Shown here: one piece after another, positions 25,382 through 34,279 of the stretch
Layout of the letters: every line of letters begins with the position of its first letter
How positions within the stretch are numbered: the first letter of the stretch is position 1
NCBI RefSeq assembly: GCF_037977235.1
Contig: NZ_CP150276.1
Span: 4,216,001-4,280,000, forward strand
DNA: 64,000 bases
Direction: 5' to 3'
From: Paenibacillus sp. FSL K6-0276
GTDB taxonomy: Bacteria > Bacillota > Bacilli > Paenibacillales > Paenibacillaceae
The notes under the pieces: generated by a model
Databases searched by the model: none
Seen by the model: the letters and a program-made list of their open reading frames with translations, nothing else
Told to the model about the DNA's origin: nothing
Made by a program: the position numbers and the translations under genes

Positions 25382-25480
25382 CAAGCATAAACGCCTTCGG
25401 CGTCCTTACAAGGACGGTAAGCGTTTAAGCGAGAAATATAAGGATAATTTATAGCATGGAACATATAAATCCTTATATTT
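25382..25480. repeat. Dispersed about 100-nt palindromic repeat, copy 1
   Basis: The element starts CAAGCATAAACGCC and has a first nested hairpin (AAACGC...GCGTTT enclosing GTCCTT/AAGGAC), then GAGAAATATAAGGAT, whose inverted copy ATCCTTATATTT closes it at 25480. A second copy lies at 51112-51211; the first 60 bases differ at about five positions. Both follow the stop codon of a gene closely. Confidence 0.8.
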
Positions 25481-25517
25481 TTAAAAGTATACTATCGAGT
25501 CTTTCAGGAGGAGTCAT

Positions 25518-26510
25518 ATGACCGGAATTCGTATTCAAGACATTGATATCTATCATCCTAGCAATAAAGTTGGTAATGACTTTTTCATTAAGCATTTTGA
25601 CGAAAAGGGTATTGATATCCGTGGTCTGCTGACCGCATTAGGTCGTGATACACGCTACAGTATTAAGAATGAGGAAGAAAATTCCCTTACAATGGCTTTC
25701 GAGGCTGCCAGTAATGTGTTGGAGAAAAACGGTCTCACTGGAGCCGATATCGATCTTATTGCCTATGCGAGTCAAACTCCTGAATATATCTTTCCTACCA
25801 ACTCTTTAATGATTCACCGTTTAATCAACGGCGCATCCCATACAATCTGTATTGACAGCAATGCTAACTGTGCGGGTATGACTGCTTCGGTTGAACAGGT
25901 TAGCCGTCAAATGCAAGCGAATCCTAGAATTAAACGCGCTTTGGTCATCGGGTCCGATCATGTAGCACCTCATGCAGATAAGAATGATCCGATCTATTAT
26001 GCTAACTTCGGTGATGCAGCTGCGGCTGTCATTCTTGAGCGTGATGAGAATGCGGTAGGCTTCATTGATTCTATCTATCAAACAAACACATGTGTTTACG
26101 GCAACTCCATGTTCCCGGCTGAAGGCTTGGCCAATCTGGGTAGAAAAGGCGTAGCAGCTGGAAATTTCAATGTGAAGTTCATTCCATTTGATGATTCCAT
26201 TTGTGTGGATGCTGCCTCTGAATCGATTCGCACCCTGCTATCCGACAACAATATAGCGCCGGAGTCCATTAAGGCCGCTTGTTTCTCACAGCTTTCACTG
26301 CCTAATATCATTGGTGTTTGTGAGAAAGTTGGTATCGATCGTGATGCAGCAGTATACATAGGGGATGAATTCGGATATACCTCAACCAGCAGCCCGTTTA
26401 TTGCTCTACACAAAGCTATAACTACTGGAAAGATCGAACGCGGTGATAAAGTTCTGTTCTGGACAGTGGGTGCCGGATGGCAAAATGTAGCATTTGTTAT
26501 TGAATATTAA
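25518..26510 (+). CDS. KAS III (FabH)-like enzyme with altered catalytic residues
   Basis: The 330-residue thiolase-fold protein resembles 3-oxoacyl-ACP synthase III. The nucleophilic Cys is present in SNANCAGMTAS (about residue 115). Where FabH has the catalytic His (HQAN) this protein has SQLS, and where FabH has Asn (GNTS) it has GYTS. It may thus be an acyl transferase or other condensing variant instead of a standard decarboxylating synthase (inference). AGGAGG lies six bases before the ATG. The gene follows the STAS-like gene after the palindromic repeat and is closed by a terminator at 26522. Nearby thiamine-diphosphate and CMD genes suggest a small biosynthetic cluster. Confidence 0.82.
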   Translation: MTGIRIQDIDIYHPSNKVGNDFFIKHFDEKGIDIRGLLTALGRDTRYSIKNEEENSLTMAFEAASNVLEKNGLTGADIDLIAYASQTPEYIFPTNSLMIHRLINGASHTICIDSNANCAGMTASVEQVSRQMQANPRIKRALVIGSDHVAPHADKNDPIYYANFGDAAAAVILERDENAVGFIDSIYQTNTCVYGNSMFPAEGLANLGRKGVAAGNFNVKFIPFDDSICVDAASESIRTLLSDNNIAPESIKAACFSQLSLPNIIGVCEKVGIDRDAAVYIGDEFGYTSTSSPFIALHKAITTGKIERGDKVLFWTVGAGWQNVAFVIEY

Positions 26511-26521
26511 GAGTTACAACA

Positions 26522-26567
26522 CAAAAAGGGGCAGGCCAAGGATAATCCTTAGCCTGCCCCTTTTTGT
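26522..26567. terminator. Bidirectional terminator
   Basis: AAAAAGGGGCAGGC and GCCTGCCCCTTTTT arms lie between the convergent KAS III-like and HhH-protein genes. Confidence 0.88.
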
Positions 26568-26587
26568 TATGATCTGTGAATGGTTCT

Positions 26588-26836
26588 TTAGGACTCACTG
26601 ACAAAGGACAAACCGTTCTCGGCGAGTGCACGCCGTAATTGATCAAGCGCCTTTGGTCCCATTCCATGTAGCTGTAGAAGCTCTGTCTCAGTAAGCTTAC
26701 TTATTTGGTGAATCTGTGTATACCCAGCACCATGGAGTGCTCGAAGTGCAGGCTTGGCCAATCCAAAGGGAAGATCTGATTCCGATCCGCCAAGCATACC
26801 TATTGTATCGGTTTCTCTATTTCTATCCTTGGACAT
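26588..26836 (-). CDS. Helix-hairpin-helix protein resembling the RNA polymerase alpha C-terminal domain
   Basis: The 82-residue protein has a charged lead of about 28 residues and then an HhH fold: LAKPALRALHGAGY, TETELLQLHGMGPKALDQLRRAL. This pattern follows the alpha-subunit C-terminal domain, so a DNA- or UP-element-binding role is possible but unproved. ATG at 26836 is chosen, with AGGGGG six bases upstream. It lies 14 bp downstream of glpK and is probably co-transcribed. Confidence 0.72.
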   Translation of the reverse strand: MSKDRNRETDTIGMLGGSESDLPFGLAKPALRALHGAGYTQIHQISKLTETELLQLHGMGPKALDQLRRALAENGLSFVSES

Positions 26837-26850
26837 GTGCATCCCCCTGA

Positions 26851-28344
26851 TCACTGATATCCTTCATGTTTCTCCCAACCCATGGTACGCGCTACAGCGT
26901 CTTTCCAGGCGTTGTAACGACGTTCACGTTCATCCATACCCATTAGTGGTGAAAAGACCCTCTCCGCTTTGTTGAAGCTTTCTAGCTGTTCTCTTGTCCA
27001 GATCCCTGAGGTTAATCCAGCCAGAAGTGCTGCTCCCAGCGCAGTCGTCTCCGCATATGTAGTTCGAGTAACTTCACTACCGAGGATATCAGACTGGAAC
27101 TGCATCAGCAAATCATTACGCACAGCTCCACCATCCACACGCAATCCGGTCAACGGCATGCCTGCGTCTTTTTCCATAGCCCCTATTACGTCTCTAGACT
27201 GAAATGCTAATGACTCTAACGTTGCTCGTACCAAATGTCCCGAGGTCGTACCTCTAGTCAGACCGAATACTGCACCACGAGCGTACATATCCCAATAAGG
27301 TGCACCCAGTCCGGTAAAAGCCGGTACAACGACAACCCCTTCACTGTCCTCAACTTCCCGCGCTTTGTCTTCTGAGCCTGCTGGCTCCTCAATGAGGCCA
27401 AGACCCTCCTGAAGCCATTGTACAGCCGCTCCAGCTACAAACACACTGCCCTCGAGCGCATAGTAGAGTTCATCACCCATTCCCCAAGCCACAGTGGTCA
27501 ACAACCCATGACTGGAGACTACAGCTTCCTTGCCTGTATTCATTAGAATAAAGCATCCAGTTCCATAAGTGTTTTTGGCACTGCCGGGTTCAAGACAAGT
27601 ATGTCCAAACAAAGCAGCCTGTTGATCTCCCAGTACAGAGCGAATAGGGATTTCTGCCCCGAACCACTGTGAGTCTGCTGCACCAAATTCACCGCCAGAC
27701 ATCCTCACTTCTGGCAGGATCGAGCGTGGAACACGGAGCTCTTCCATTAGCTCGTCGTCCCAGCAGCGCTTATGGAGATTAAATAACATCGTACGCGATG
27801 CATTGGTTACATCAGTGGCATGCACAGCTCCGCCAGTTAGCTTCCAGATCAGCCAGCTATCTACTGTTCCAGCTAGTAGTTCGCCATTATTCGCCTGCTC
27901 TCGTGCGCCATCTACATGATCAAGAATCCAAGAGATTTTGGTTGCAGAAAAATAAGCATCAACAACGAGGCCCGTCTTGCTCGCAATTTCTTGCTCCAAC
28001 CCTTTACCCTTGAGCTCTTCACACTGCTCCGCGGTACGTCTGTCCTGCCACACAATCGCAGGGTAAATCGGCTTACCTGTTCTTTTATCCCAGACCAGAG
28101 CCGTTTCCCTCTGATTCGTAATTCCGATGGCGGAGATTTCCTGGGCCACTATCCCGCCCTGAGCGATCGCATCTCTTGCGGCTGCAAGCTGTGACTCCCA
28201 GATTTGCTCTGGGTCGTGCTCCACCCAGCCAGGGTGGGGGAAAGATTGTTTAACCTCATAATGTCCTTGCGAGACCAATCTAGCGTCCGTATCGAACAAT
28301 ATGGCTCGTGAACTGGTAGTACCTTGGTCTAAAGATAAAATCAT
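26851..28344 (-). CDS. glpK: Glycerol kinase
   Basis: GlpK phosphorylates glycerol to glycerol-3-phosphate. The 497-residue FGGY-family protein has the N-terminal phosphate loop SLDQGTTSSRA, GITNQRET, and the C-terminal FGGY-type signature around DGGAVRNDLLMQFQ. ATG at 28344 is chosen, with GGGAGG seven bases upstream; an ATG five codons earlier precedes the site. No glpF, glpD or glpP is nearby, so uptake and oxidation genes are elsewhere. The family's phosphorylation His in Firmicutes (HPr target) may be in the VSSHGLL segment, but I am unsure. Confidence 0.96.
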   Translation of the reverse strand: MILSLDQGTTSSRAILFDTDARLVSQGHYEVKQSFPHPGWVEHDPEQIWESQLAAARDAIAQGGIVAQEISAIGITNQRETALVWDKRTGKPIYPAIVWQDRRTAEQCEELKGKGLEQEIASKTGLVVDAYFSATKISWILDHVDGAREQANNGELLAGTVDSWLIWKLTGGAVHATDVTNASRTMLFNLHKRCWDDELMEELRVPRSILPEVRMSGGEFGAADSQWFGAEIPIRSVLGDQQAALFGHTCLEPGSAKNTYGTGCFILMNTGKEAVVSSHGLLTTVAWGMGDELYYALEGSVFVAGAAVQWLQEGLGLIEEPAGSEDKAREVEDSEGVVVVPAFTGLGAPYWDMYARGAVFGLTRGTTSGHLVRATLESLAFQSRDVIGAMEKDAGMPLTGLRVDGGAVRNDLLMQFQSDILGSEVTRTTYAETTALGAALLAGLTSGIWTREQLESFNKAERVFSPLMGMDERERRYNAWKDAVARTMGWEKHEGYQ

Positions 28345-28413
28345 TTTATGGCCTCCCAAGCAAAAACTATGAGATATGTTCCACGATGAACAAGATTAAT
28401 GTGTTCGTTTCAA

Positions 28414-28442
28414 CAAAAAGCACCTCTGCTGTCAGAGGCGCT
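28414..28442 (-). terminator. Terminator of the res operon
   Basis: CGCCTCTG/CAGAGGTG arms with TTTTTG on the minus strand lie about 20 bp after the resE stop. Confidence 0.75.
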
Positions 28443-28462
28443 ATCACACATTGTGTTTGGAA

Positions 28463-29899
28463 TTACTGTTTTTCGACAGGAAGTCTTAGGGTAAAGGTTG
28501 TACTTTCGCCCAACTTACTGGAAGCTGAAATGGTTCCGTGATGCGACTCAACAATATTTTTAACAATTGCAAGCCCCAATCCAGTTCCACCTGATTCTCC
28601 CCGCACACGCGCCTTATCGGCTTTGTAGAAACGGTCAAATATATACGGCAGATCTTCCTGTGGAATTCCGACCCCTTCATCCTGAATTTTAATTTCAAGA
28701 TAGCGACATCCTTCTAATACACAAGTTCCTGTTTGAACGGTAATTTCCTTGCCATCTTGAGTATGACGAAAAGCATTATCGAGCAAATTGGTTAAGACCT
28801 GCTCCAGCTTATCTTCATCCGCCGCCTTAAGAATAAGGACATCACTCTGTTTGTTTAGCTGCAGATGTATATCACGCTCTTTAGCACGTACGGAAAATTT
28901 GCGGTAAACTCGTTCCAGCAGTTCATTCACATCTACCTGTGCCTTCAGCATATCCGTATGCCCAGCTTCCATTCGCGCAAGGTCAAGCAAATCCTTAACG
29001 AGACGTCCCATGCGTAGTGATTCGTCATGAATGACCTGAATCAGTTCACTACTTTCCTCGGGTGAAGAAGCCATTCCATCTATTAGAGCTTCACTATAAC
29101 CTTGCATCATCGATAACGGGGTCCGGATCTCATGGGAGACGTTAGCTACGAAGTCACGGCGCATTTTTTCGAGTCGTACCTCTTCTGTCACATCACGCAG
29201 AACAGCAACCACTCCACGAATGTTACCCTCAGAATATAAAGGTGCCATGTGAACTGACCACACACCCTGCCGGACATGCACATTAGAACGCTCATCGCCG
29301 CCTTCCTTCAATGTGCTTAAAAATAAAGGACGCAGGGGAGGTGGAACATTACTCTCAGCCGTTTTCGAATGAGGCTCTATATCACTCTCCTGCTCCCATT
29401 GCAAATCGCTCCAGCTCTCAAGCAAAGATTGACCATGCGGATTGGTCAGAATAATCTGGCCCTCGATGTCAAAAGTGATTACAGCATCACTCATGCTACG
29501 GAGTACACTGGATAGATGACCTTTCTCATGGTGCAGACTGCGAATATTCTCTTCCAGCTCCTCAGCCATATGGTTGAAGGAAGTCGCCAATTGGCCGATT
29601 TCGTCGCTTGTGACAAGCGTCAGCCTAGTTCCGTATTCACCACGTCGAATGTTGTTTGCAGCCTCAATGACACGTTGCATCGGTTGAGTGATCTTGGTAA
29701 ACAAGAACAACGCGAAGAATGTCGTCAAAGAAAATCCGATCATGCACGTATACATAAATAAACGTTTGATATCTCCGGAATTGGCAAAGTTGCTGTCGAT
29801 ATAGGGAAGTAGGAACAACCCAAGTGAAATAAGCACGACAGCGACCAGGCAGATGATTGTGACCCACAGCTTGCCGACAAGACTTCTCCAGAAGTTCAC
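28463..29899 (-). CDS. resE: Redox-sensing histidine kinase ResE
   Basis: The 478-residue kinase partners ResD in oxygen and nitric-oxide-responsive control of respiration. Layout: two membrane helices (about 12-35 and 48-70), HAMP (about 72-124), PAS (about 130-235), HisKA with FVANVSHEIRTP (His near 256) and HATPase_c with N, G1 and G2 boxes (GGTGLGLAI). The loop between the helices is only about 13 residues, much shorter than the large extracytoplasmic domain of B. subtilis ResE, so sensing likely depends on PAS. The resD stop and the resE start are adjacent. Confidence 0.92.
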   Translation of the reverse strand: MNFWRSLVGKLWVTIICLVAVVLISLGLFLLPYIDSNFANSGDIKRLFMYTCMIGFSLTTFFALFLFTKITQPMQRVIEAANNIRRGEYGTRLTLVTSDEIGQLATSFNHMAEELEENIRSLHHEKGHLSSVLRSMSDAVITFDIEGQIILTNPHGQSLLESWSDLQWEQESDIEPHSKTAESNVPPPLRPLFLSTLKEGGDERSNVHVRQGVWSVHMAPLYSEGNIRGVVAVLRDVTEEVRLEKMRRDFVANVSHEIRTPLSMMQGYSEALIDGMASSPEESSELIQVIHDESLRMGRLVKDLLDLARMEAGHTDMLKAQVDVNELLERVYRKFSVRAKERDIHLQLNKQSDVLILKAADEDKLEQVLTNLLDNAFRHTQDGKEITVQTGTCVLEGCRYLEIKIQDEGVGIPQEDLPYIFDRFYKADKARVRGESGGTGLGLAIVKNIVESHHGTISASSKLGESTTFTLRLPVEKQ

Positions 29900-30616
29900 C
29901 TATTTAGGTACCTCAAGTTTGTAGCCTACACCCCATACGGTTGTAATCATCGCCGCGGATTCCGGCGATACCTTATTCAGTTTTTCACGAAGACGCTTAA
30001 CATGAGTATCGACTGTACGCAAATCTCCAAAAAACTCATAATTCCAAACATCCTTAAGCAGTTCTTCACGAGAGAACACTTTATCCGGCGAAATCGCCAA
30101 ATAATGCAGCAGTTCGTATTCTTTCGGTGTCAGACTCACTTCTTCACCACCAGCAGTCACACGGTGCGCGTCATGTTCAATAATAAGATGAGTAAATACA
30201 ATGTTATTGCTGGAGTTGCTCTCTTTGGACAAAAATGCTGTTGCCGAAGAACGGCGCATAATGGCCTTCACGCGATAAATCACTTCGCGAGGGCTAAACG
30301 GCTTCACGACATAATCATCAGCACCCATCTCAAAGCCCTGTACACGATTAATCTCTTCGCCTTTAGCTGTAAGCATTAAGACTGGTGTTGACTTGACCCC
30401 TCTGAGTCTGGTCAGCACTTCCATTCCATCAATGCCAGGCAACATAACATCCAGCAAAATTAGACCGTAGTCATTTGCCGTTGCTTTACGAAGAGCGATT
30501 TCGCCATCTTCTGCTTCGTCGATTTCATAACCTTCTTTTTCAAGATACATCTTAAGCAGGCGGCGAATGCGTTCTTCATCATCCACTACCAGAATTCTGT
30601 TTAAATGATCTGCCAT
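29900..30616 (-). CDS. resD: Response regulator ResD
   Basis: The 238-residue OmpR-family regulator has a receiver domain (residues 5-118; acidic pair DDE, phospho-Asp in LLDVMLPG near 55, Lys in VVKPFSP) and a winged-helix domain (about 140-235). It lies directly upstream of resE and downstream of resC, as in the B. subtilis resABCDE operon, where phosphorylated ResD activates respiratory and cytochrome maturation genes. All receiver residues are present. Confidence 0.94.
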   Translation of the reverse strand: MADHLNRILVVDDEERIRRLLKMYLEKEGYEIDEAEDGEIALRKATANDYGLILLDVMLPGIDGMEVLTRLRGVKSTPVLMLTAKGEEINRVQGFEMGADDYVVKPFSPREVIYRVKAIMRRSSATAFLSKESNSSNNIVFTHLIIEHDAHRVTAGGEEVSLTPKEYELLHYLAISPDKVFSREELLKDVWNYEFFGDLRTVDTHVKRLREKLNKVSPESAAMITTVWGVGYKLEVPK

Positions 30617-30693
30617 TTCACAACAACCCCTTCATCAAATACAGTAGAACGTAACCTTAAATCCATTGTGCTGTGTTAGCAGGTTAACTATGC

Positions 30694-31956
30694 TCAGTCC
30701 GTCCCCGCATAAGAATGAAGTCCGGCGATGACTAGATTAACGCCAACCAAGGTAAACATTACGACCAAAAAGCCTAGAACAGCAAGCCAGGCAGATTTTC
30801 GTCCTTGCCATCCACGAGCTAATCGCAAATGAAGATAAGCACTGTAGAAGAGCCAAGTGACGAGTGCCCAGACTTCTTTGGGGTCCCATCCCCAAAATCT
30901 TCCCCAGGCTATTTGAGCCCATATCATTGCAAAAATCAAAGCGCCTAATGTGAAAATAGGAAAGCCAATGGCTATCGCCCTATACGTAATCTCATCTAGA
31001 TCGCCCTCATCAATTCCGTCCATCACTGGGTGAATCGCTGTGCCCAATGGCTTGCGTACGATCAAGCGAAGAACTCCGTAAAGGAGTAATCCGGAAAGAA
31101 TCGACCAGATTACAGTATTAAACTTCCGTCCAGCATTCACACCATTCATCCAAGAAGGAGCTTCAAAGAGAGGTTCTTTCATGCCAAGAAACGACTGGAA
31201 GCTTTCAATTTCGCTATTGTGAGGGGCCACAATCGGCGGCATTCGATAACTCACTTTCTCTATTGTACTATTTTCCTGCCCTGCGCTGTCAATCGTAACG
31301 TTGGGACGTACAAAAACAGTCTCATAACCTGCTCCGCGGAAAGCAAAAACTGAACCCAGAAAACCAATTATAACAATGATTGAAAAGAGAGTAAATTCAA
31401 TCAGCTTCTGTTGCTTACGATCCGCCTTCTCTTTACTGGAAAAATTCACGGTCCGCAGCAGATACATCAGCCCTGCCGCAAATCCTACTGCGAAGAAGGA
31501 TTCACCTAGTGCAGCCAATGTTACGTGAATCTTAAGATAGTTCGATTGAAGGGATGGAATCAACGGCTGAATCTCTTGTGGAAATACAGCGGCGTATGCC
31601 ATCACAATAATACTAATTGGAACTGCAAAAAGACCGAGAATAACCTTGCGATAGATGGCAAACATCACTGTAAAGGCTACCATAACCATCATGGATAAGA
31701 AAGTCATGAACTCATACATGTTGCTGACTGGAATATGTCCTGAACCAGACCAGCGCGTAAAGAAATAGATGAGATGAAAGATAAGACCTATAGAAGAAAC
31801 AATAAAAGCTATTTTACCCCAGCGAGCAGTATGTTCCTCTGGCTTGCGGCCCGACCACTTGCGACCCATGATAGCGATAGTGAATAACATAAACGAACCG
31901 CTGTATAATAAGAATGCGGCAATAAAGACAGCGCTGCTGATATCGAGCAAGCTCAT
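30694..31956 (-). CDS. resC: Cytochrome c biogenesis protein ResC (CcsA/CcsB family)
   Basis: ResC with ResB forms the System II cytochrome c synthase that delivers and attaches haem outside the membrane. The 420-residue protein has about eight or more membrane helices and the haem-handling WWD-type segment WGRFWGWDPKEVWALVTW near residue 353. Its start overlaps the resB stop by 4 bp. A 77-bp gap separates it from resD. Confidence 0.93.
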   Translation of the reverse strand: MSLLDISSAVFIAAFLLYSGSFMLFTIAIMGRKWSGRKPEEHTARWGKIAFIVSSIGLIFHLIYFFTRWSGSGHIPVSNMYEFMTFLSMMVMVAFTVMFAIYRKVILGLFAVPISIIVMAYAAVFPQEIQPLIPSLQSNYLKIHVTLAALGESFFAVGFAAGLMYLLRTVNFSSKEKADRKQQKLIEFTLFSIIVIIGFLGSVFAFRGAGYETVFVRPNVTIDSAGQENSTIEKVSYRMPPIVAPHNSEIESFQSFLGMKEPLFEAPSWMNGVNAGRKFNTVIWSILSGLLLYGVLRLIVRKPLGTAIHPVMDGIDEGDLDEITYRAIAIGFPIFTLGALIFAMIWAQIAWGRFWGWDPKEVWALVTWLFYSAYLHLRLARGWQGRKSAWLAVLGFLVVMFTLVGVNLVIAGLHSYAGTD

Positions 31957-33638
31957 GTAAGGCCTCCTCCATTATCTAATGATTTTTCATCGACTACCAT
32001 ATCTACTTTTTCTAAAATAGAAACGATCTCACGGCGAAAACCGAACCAGTTCTTGTTCGTATGTCCTCCGAGTATTAGCTCTCCGTTAGTAACGGTAAGC
32101 CAGATGCGTCTATGCTGCCAGTAAAATCCAAGGACTAAACCCAGCATCACGATTGCTGCACCTAACCATACAAAAGGCATTGCACGATCAATACGTATAT
32201 TCAAGTATGTAGTCGACTCCGAAAAATCAACATCGCTCATGTTGTCCACTTCAAGCTCAAGAAATCTGCTGCTGCCACCAAGCTTATCGTTAATCGCTAC
32301 CTGCTGAAACTGAGTCTTATCTACCTGCTTAGGAAAATAGAAATACTGCTGACCTTCCGCTGGCAAATCTGGACCTTGAATCAAGAACAAAAATGCAGGT
32401 GCATTTGGATAAGGCGACTTGGATATCGGCTGCCCATCCTCATTTAGTCCAAAATCCATATACTTCTCTTTTAAAGTCAATGTATAAGGCCCCGCTGTAA
32501 TTGTACGCTGCGGATTCTTCATGTCCAGTTTGAATTTACCGTACGTCTCCCCGGTGGTGGAATTCTTAAGTGCAGGCTGTACTGAACGCAGCACAGGCGT
32601 TAAATCATAATCAAACTGATACGCTTTCAATCCTTTATAATCCAAAGGTGAGTTTACTTGGATATCATGCGTTGTCACCTCGGTAAGCTGCGGTTCCTTA
32701 GTAGGATCTCCGCAATCCGCGGTACATTTATATAGCACTGCTTTAGTTTGGAATAATTTCGGAAGGATTTTTTTACCACGAAACTCCTCAGGCATCTCAT
32801 CATCTGTATAAAACTCTACGGTGAATTTCTCATTTTTTAAATAGTAGGTAGTATCCGGAATCTGTGTAATCTCCCCTTGCGGGAAGGCAAGATGCTGATC
32901 CATGTTGAGTCCCGGCAATCCTCTTGCCAGTACAGCAAGTAAAAAAATAATCAAACCAATATGTATTACGTAAGGCCCCCAGCGGCTGAAGCGGTGTTTC
33001 TCTGCTAGCAGAGCTCCTCCTTCTGTCTTGACTCGGTAGCCTTTTTTACGCATAGGCTGCACCACCCGAGCAACCCAAGCTTCTGGTTCTTCTTGCACTT
33101 CAGTGACTAGCACGGCCTTTTGCCGGGTTAAGAACTGACGATGTTTTCGAATCTTCTGCCTAGTTAATGCTTTATATAGGGGAAGTACTCGGTCCAAACT
33201 ACAAATGACAAGTGAAGCGCCAATCATTACGAGTAGAGTCACAAACCACCAGGATTCGTATGTATGTGAAAGTCCAAGTTTATAGTAAATGTCTCCAGCT
33301 GTTCCATACTCCTGCTTGTAATAACTCGATGCATCAATATTAAGAAAAGTACTCTCCTGAGGGAAAATTGTCCCCAGCATAGAGCCTAACAGTGTCAATA
33401 CGATCAGATAGATCGCTATTTTGACGGAAGAAAAAAAGTTCCAAACTCGATCAATAATGCTCGGATTAACGCGCTGAGAACGGCGGGCTACACCATCATA
33501 ACGCATTTCCAGATTATCGCCCCAGTCCGATTCTTTGCCAAGCGGCTTTCCGCATGCTTCACATAGAACAGTCCCTACAGGGTTCTGGTGGCCGCATTCA
33601 CATTTGGTATTGGTTATAAAAGCCTCGCGTTCACTCAT
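31953..33638 (-). CDS. resB: Cytochrome c biogenesis protein ResB
   Basis: The 561-residue ResB/Ccs1 protein is the second System II haem-lyase subunit. An N-terminal zinc-ribbon-like segment (CECGH...CEACGK, residues about 12-31) precedes membrane helices near 70-90, 135-155 and 220-240, a large external domain (about 245-500) and a last helix near 505-525. ATG at 33638 is chosen: it shares a base with the resA stop (TGATG), so translation is coupled. The zinc ribbon also occurs in B. subtilis ResB. Confidence 0.92.
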   Translation of the reverse strand: MSEREAFITNTKCECGHQNPVGTVLCEACGKPLGKESDWGDNLEMRYDGVARRSQRVNPSIIDRVWNFFSSVKIAIYLIVLTLLGSMLGTIFPQESTFLNIDASSYYKQEYGTAGDIYYKLGLSHTYESWWFVTLLVMIGASLVICSLDRVLPLYKALTRQKIRKHRQFLTRQKAVLVTEVQEEPEAWVARVVQPMRKKGYRVKTEGGALLAEKHRFSRWGPYVIHIGLIIFLLAVLARGLPGLNMDQHLAFPQGEITQIPDTTYYLKNEKFTVEFYTDDEMPEEFRGKKILPKLFQTKAVLYKCTADCGDPTKEPQLTEVTTHDIQVNSPLDYKGLKAYQFDYDLTPVLRSVQPALKNSTTGETYGKFKLDMKNPQRTITAGPYTLTLKEKYMDFGLNEDGQPISKSPYPNAPAFLFLIQGPDLPAEGQQYFYFPKQVDKTQFQQVAINDKLGGSSRFLELEVDNMSDVDFSESTTYLNIRIDRAMPFVWLGAAIVMLGLVLGFYWQHRRIWLTVTNGELILGGHTNKNWFGFRREIVSILEKVDMVVDEKSLDNGGGLT

Positions 33639-34159
33639 CAATCCACCAGCTTCCCAATTTGATCATCTAGTGAATCTAAATCAAGCTGGCCAATATGAAT
33701 GTTGTCAATTTTACCCTTTGCATTAATAAAGAAGGTAGTTGGCAGCGGAGAAATACCATAACTTCGCACGGCGTCTCGTCCCGTGTCCATCAAAATCGGA
33801 AAATCAATGTCGACTTGTTTCACGAAATTCTCGACAGTCATCTGATCTTCACCTACATTGATTCCAATAACAACTACATCCTTGTCCTTCCATTTCTCCC
33901 ATTGAGCTTGGAGAGCCGGCATTTCTTTTACACAAGGTGTGCACCATGAGCCCCAGAAATTCAGCACAATAGCCTTGCCCTTATACTCGTCTAACGTATG
34001 CCCGACGCCATCTAGACCTAGCAAATCAATGGAAGGCGCTTTACTACCTTCTTCTGGTTTTCCGCTTCCTCCAAATACAGAGGAGCCGATTGCATAACCA
34101 CCCACTAGAACGATTAGAAACAGAATTACGATTTGAATTGGTTTTCTCGCTTTACCCAC
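33638..34159 (-). CDS. resA: Thiol-disulfide oxidoreductase ResA
   Basis: ResA reduces the CxxCH disulfide of apocytochrome c outside the cell. The 173-residue protein has an N-terminal membrane anchor (about 9-28) and a thioredoxin fold with active site WCTPCVKE (about residue 73) and the cis-Pro region PLPTTF. The GTG start at 34159 has AAGGGGG eight bases upstream; a nearby ATG is out of frame. It heads the resABC-DE cluster. Confidence 0.94.
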   Translation of the reverse strand: MGKARKPIQIVILFLIVLVGGYAIGSSVFGGSGKPEEGSKAPSIDLLGLDGVGHTLDEYKGKAIVLNFWGSWCTPCVKEMPALQAQWEKWKDKDVVVIGINVGEDQMTVENFVKQVDIDFPILMDTGRDAVRSYGISPLPTTFFINAKGKIDNIHIGQLDLDSLDDQIGKLVD

Positions 34160-34279
34160 ATGTAAAGCCCCCTTCTGTGACGCAACTCATACTTATGTTG
34201 TGAGGTGTGAACATCCTATGAACATTATAGCGAATTTCGTCACAGCATTAGGGGGTTTAATTGTGAATATTCTGTGTCT

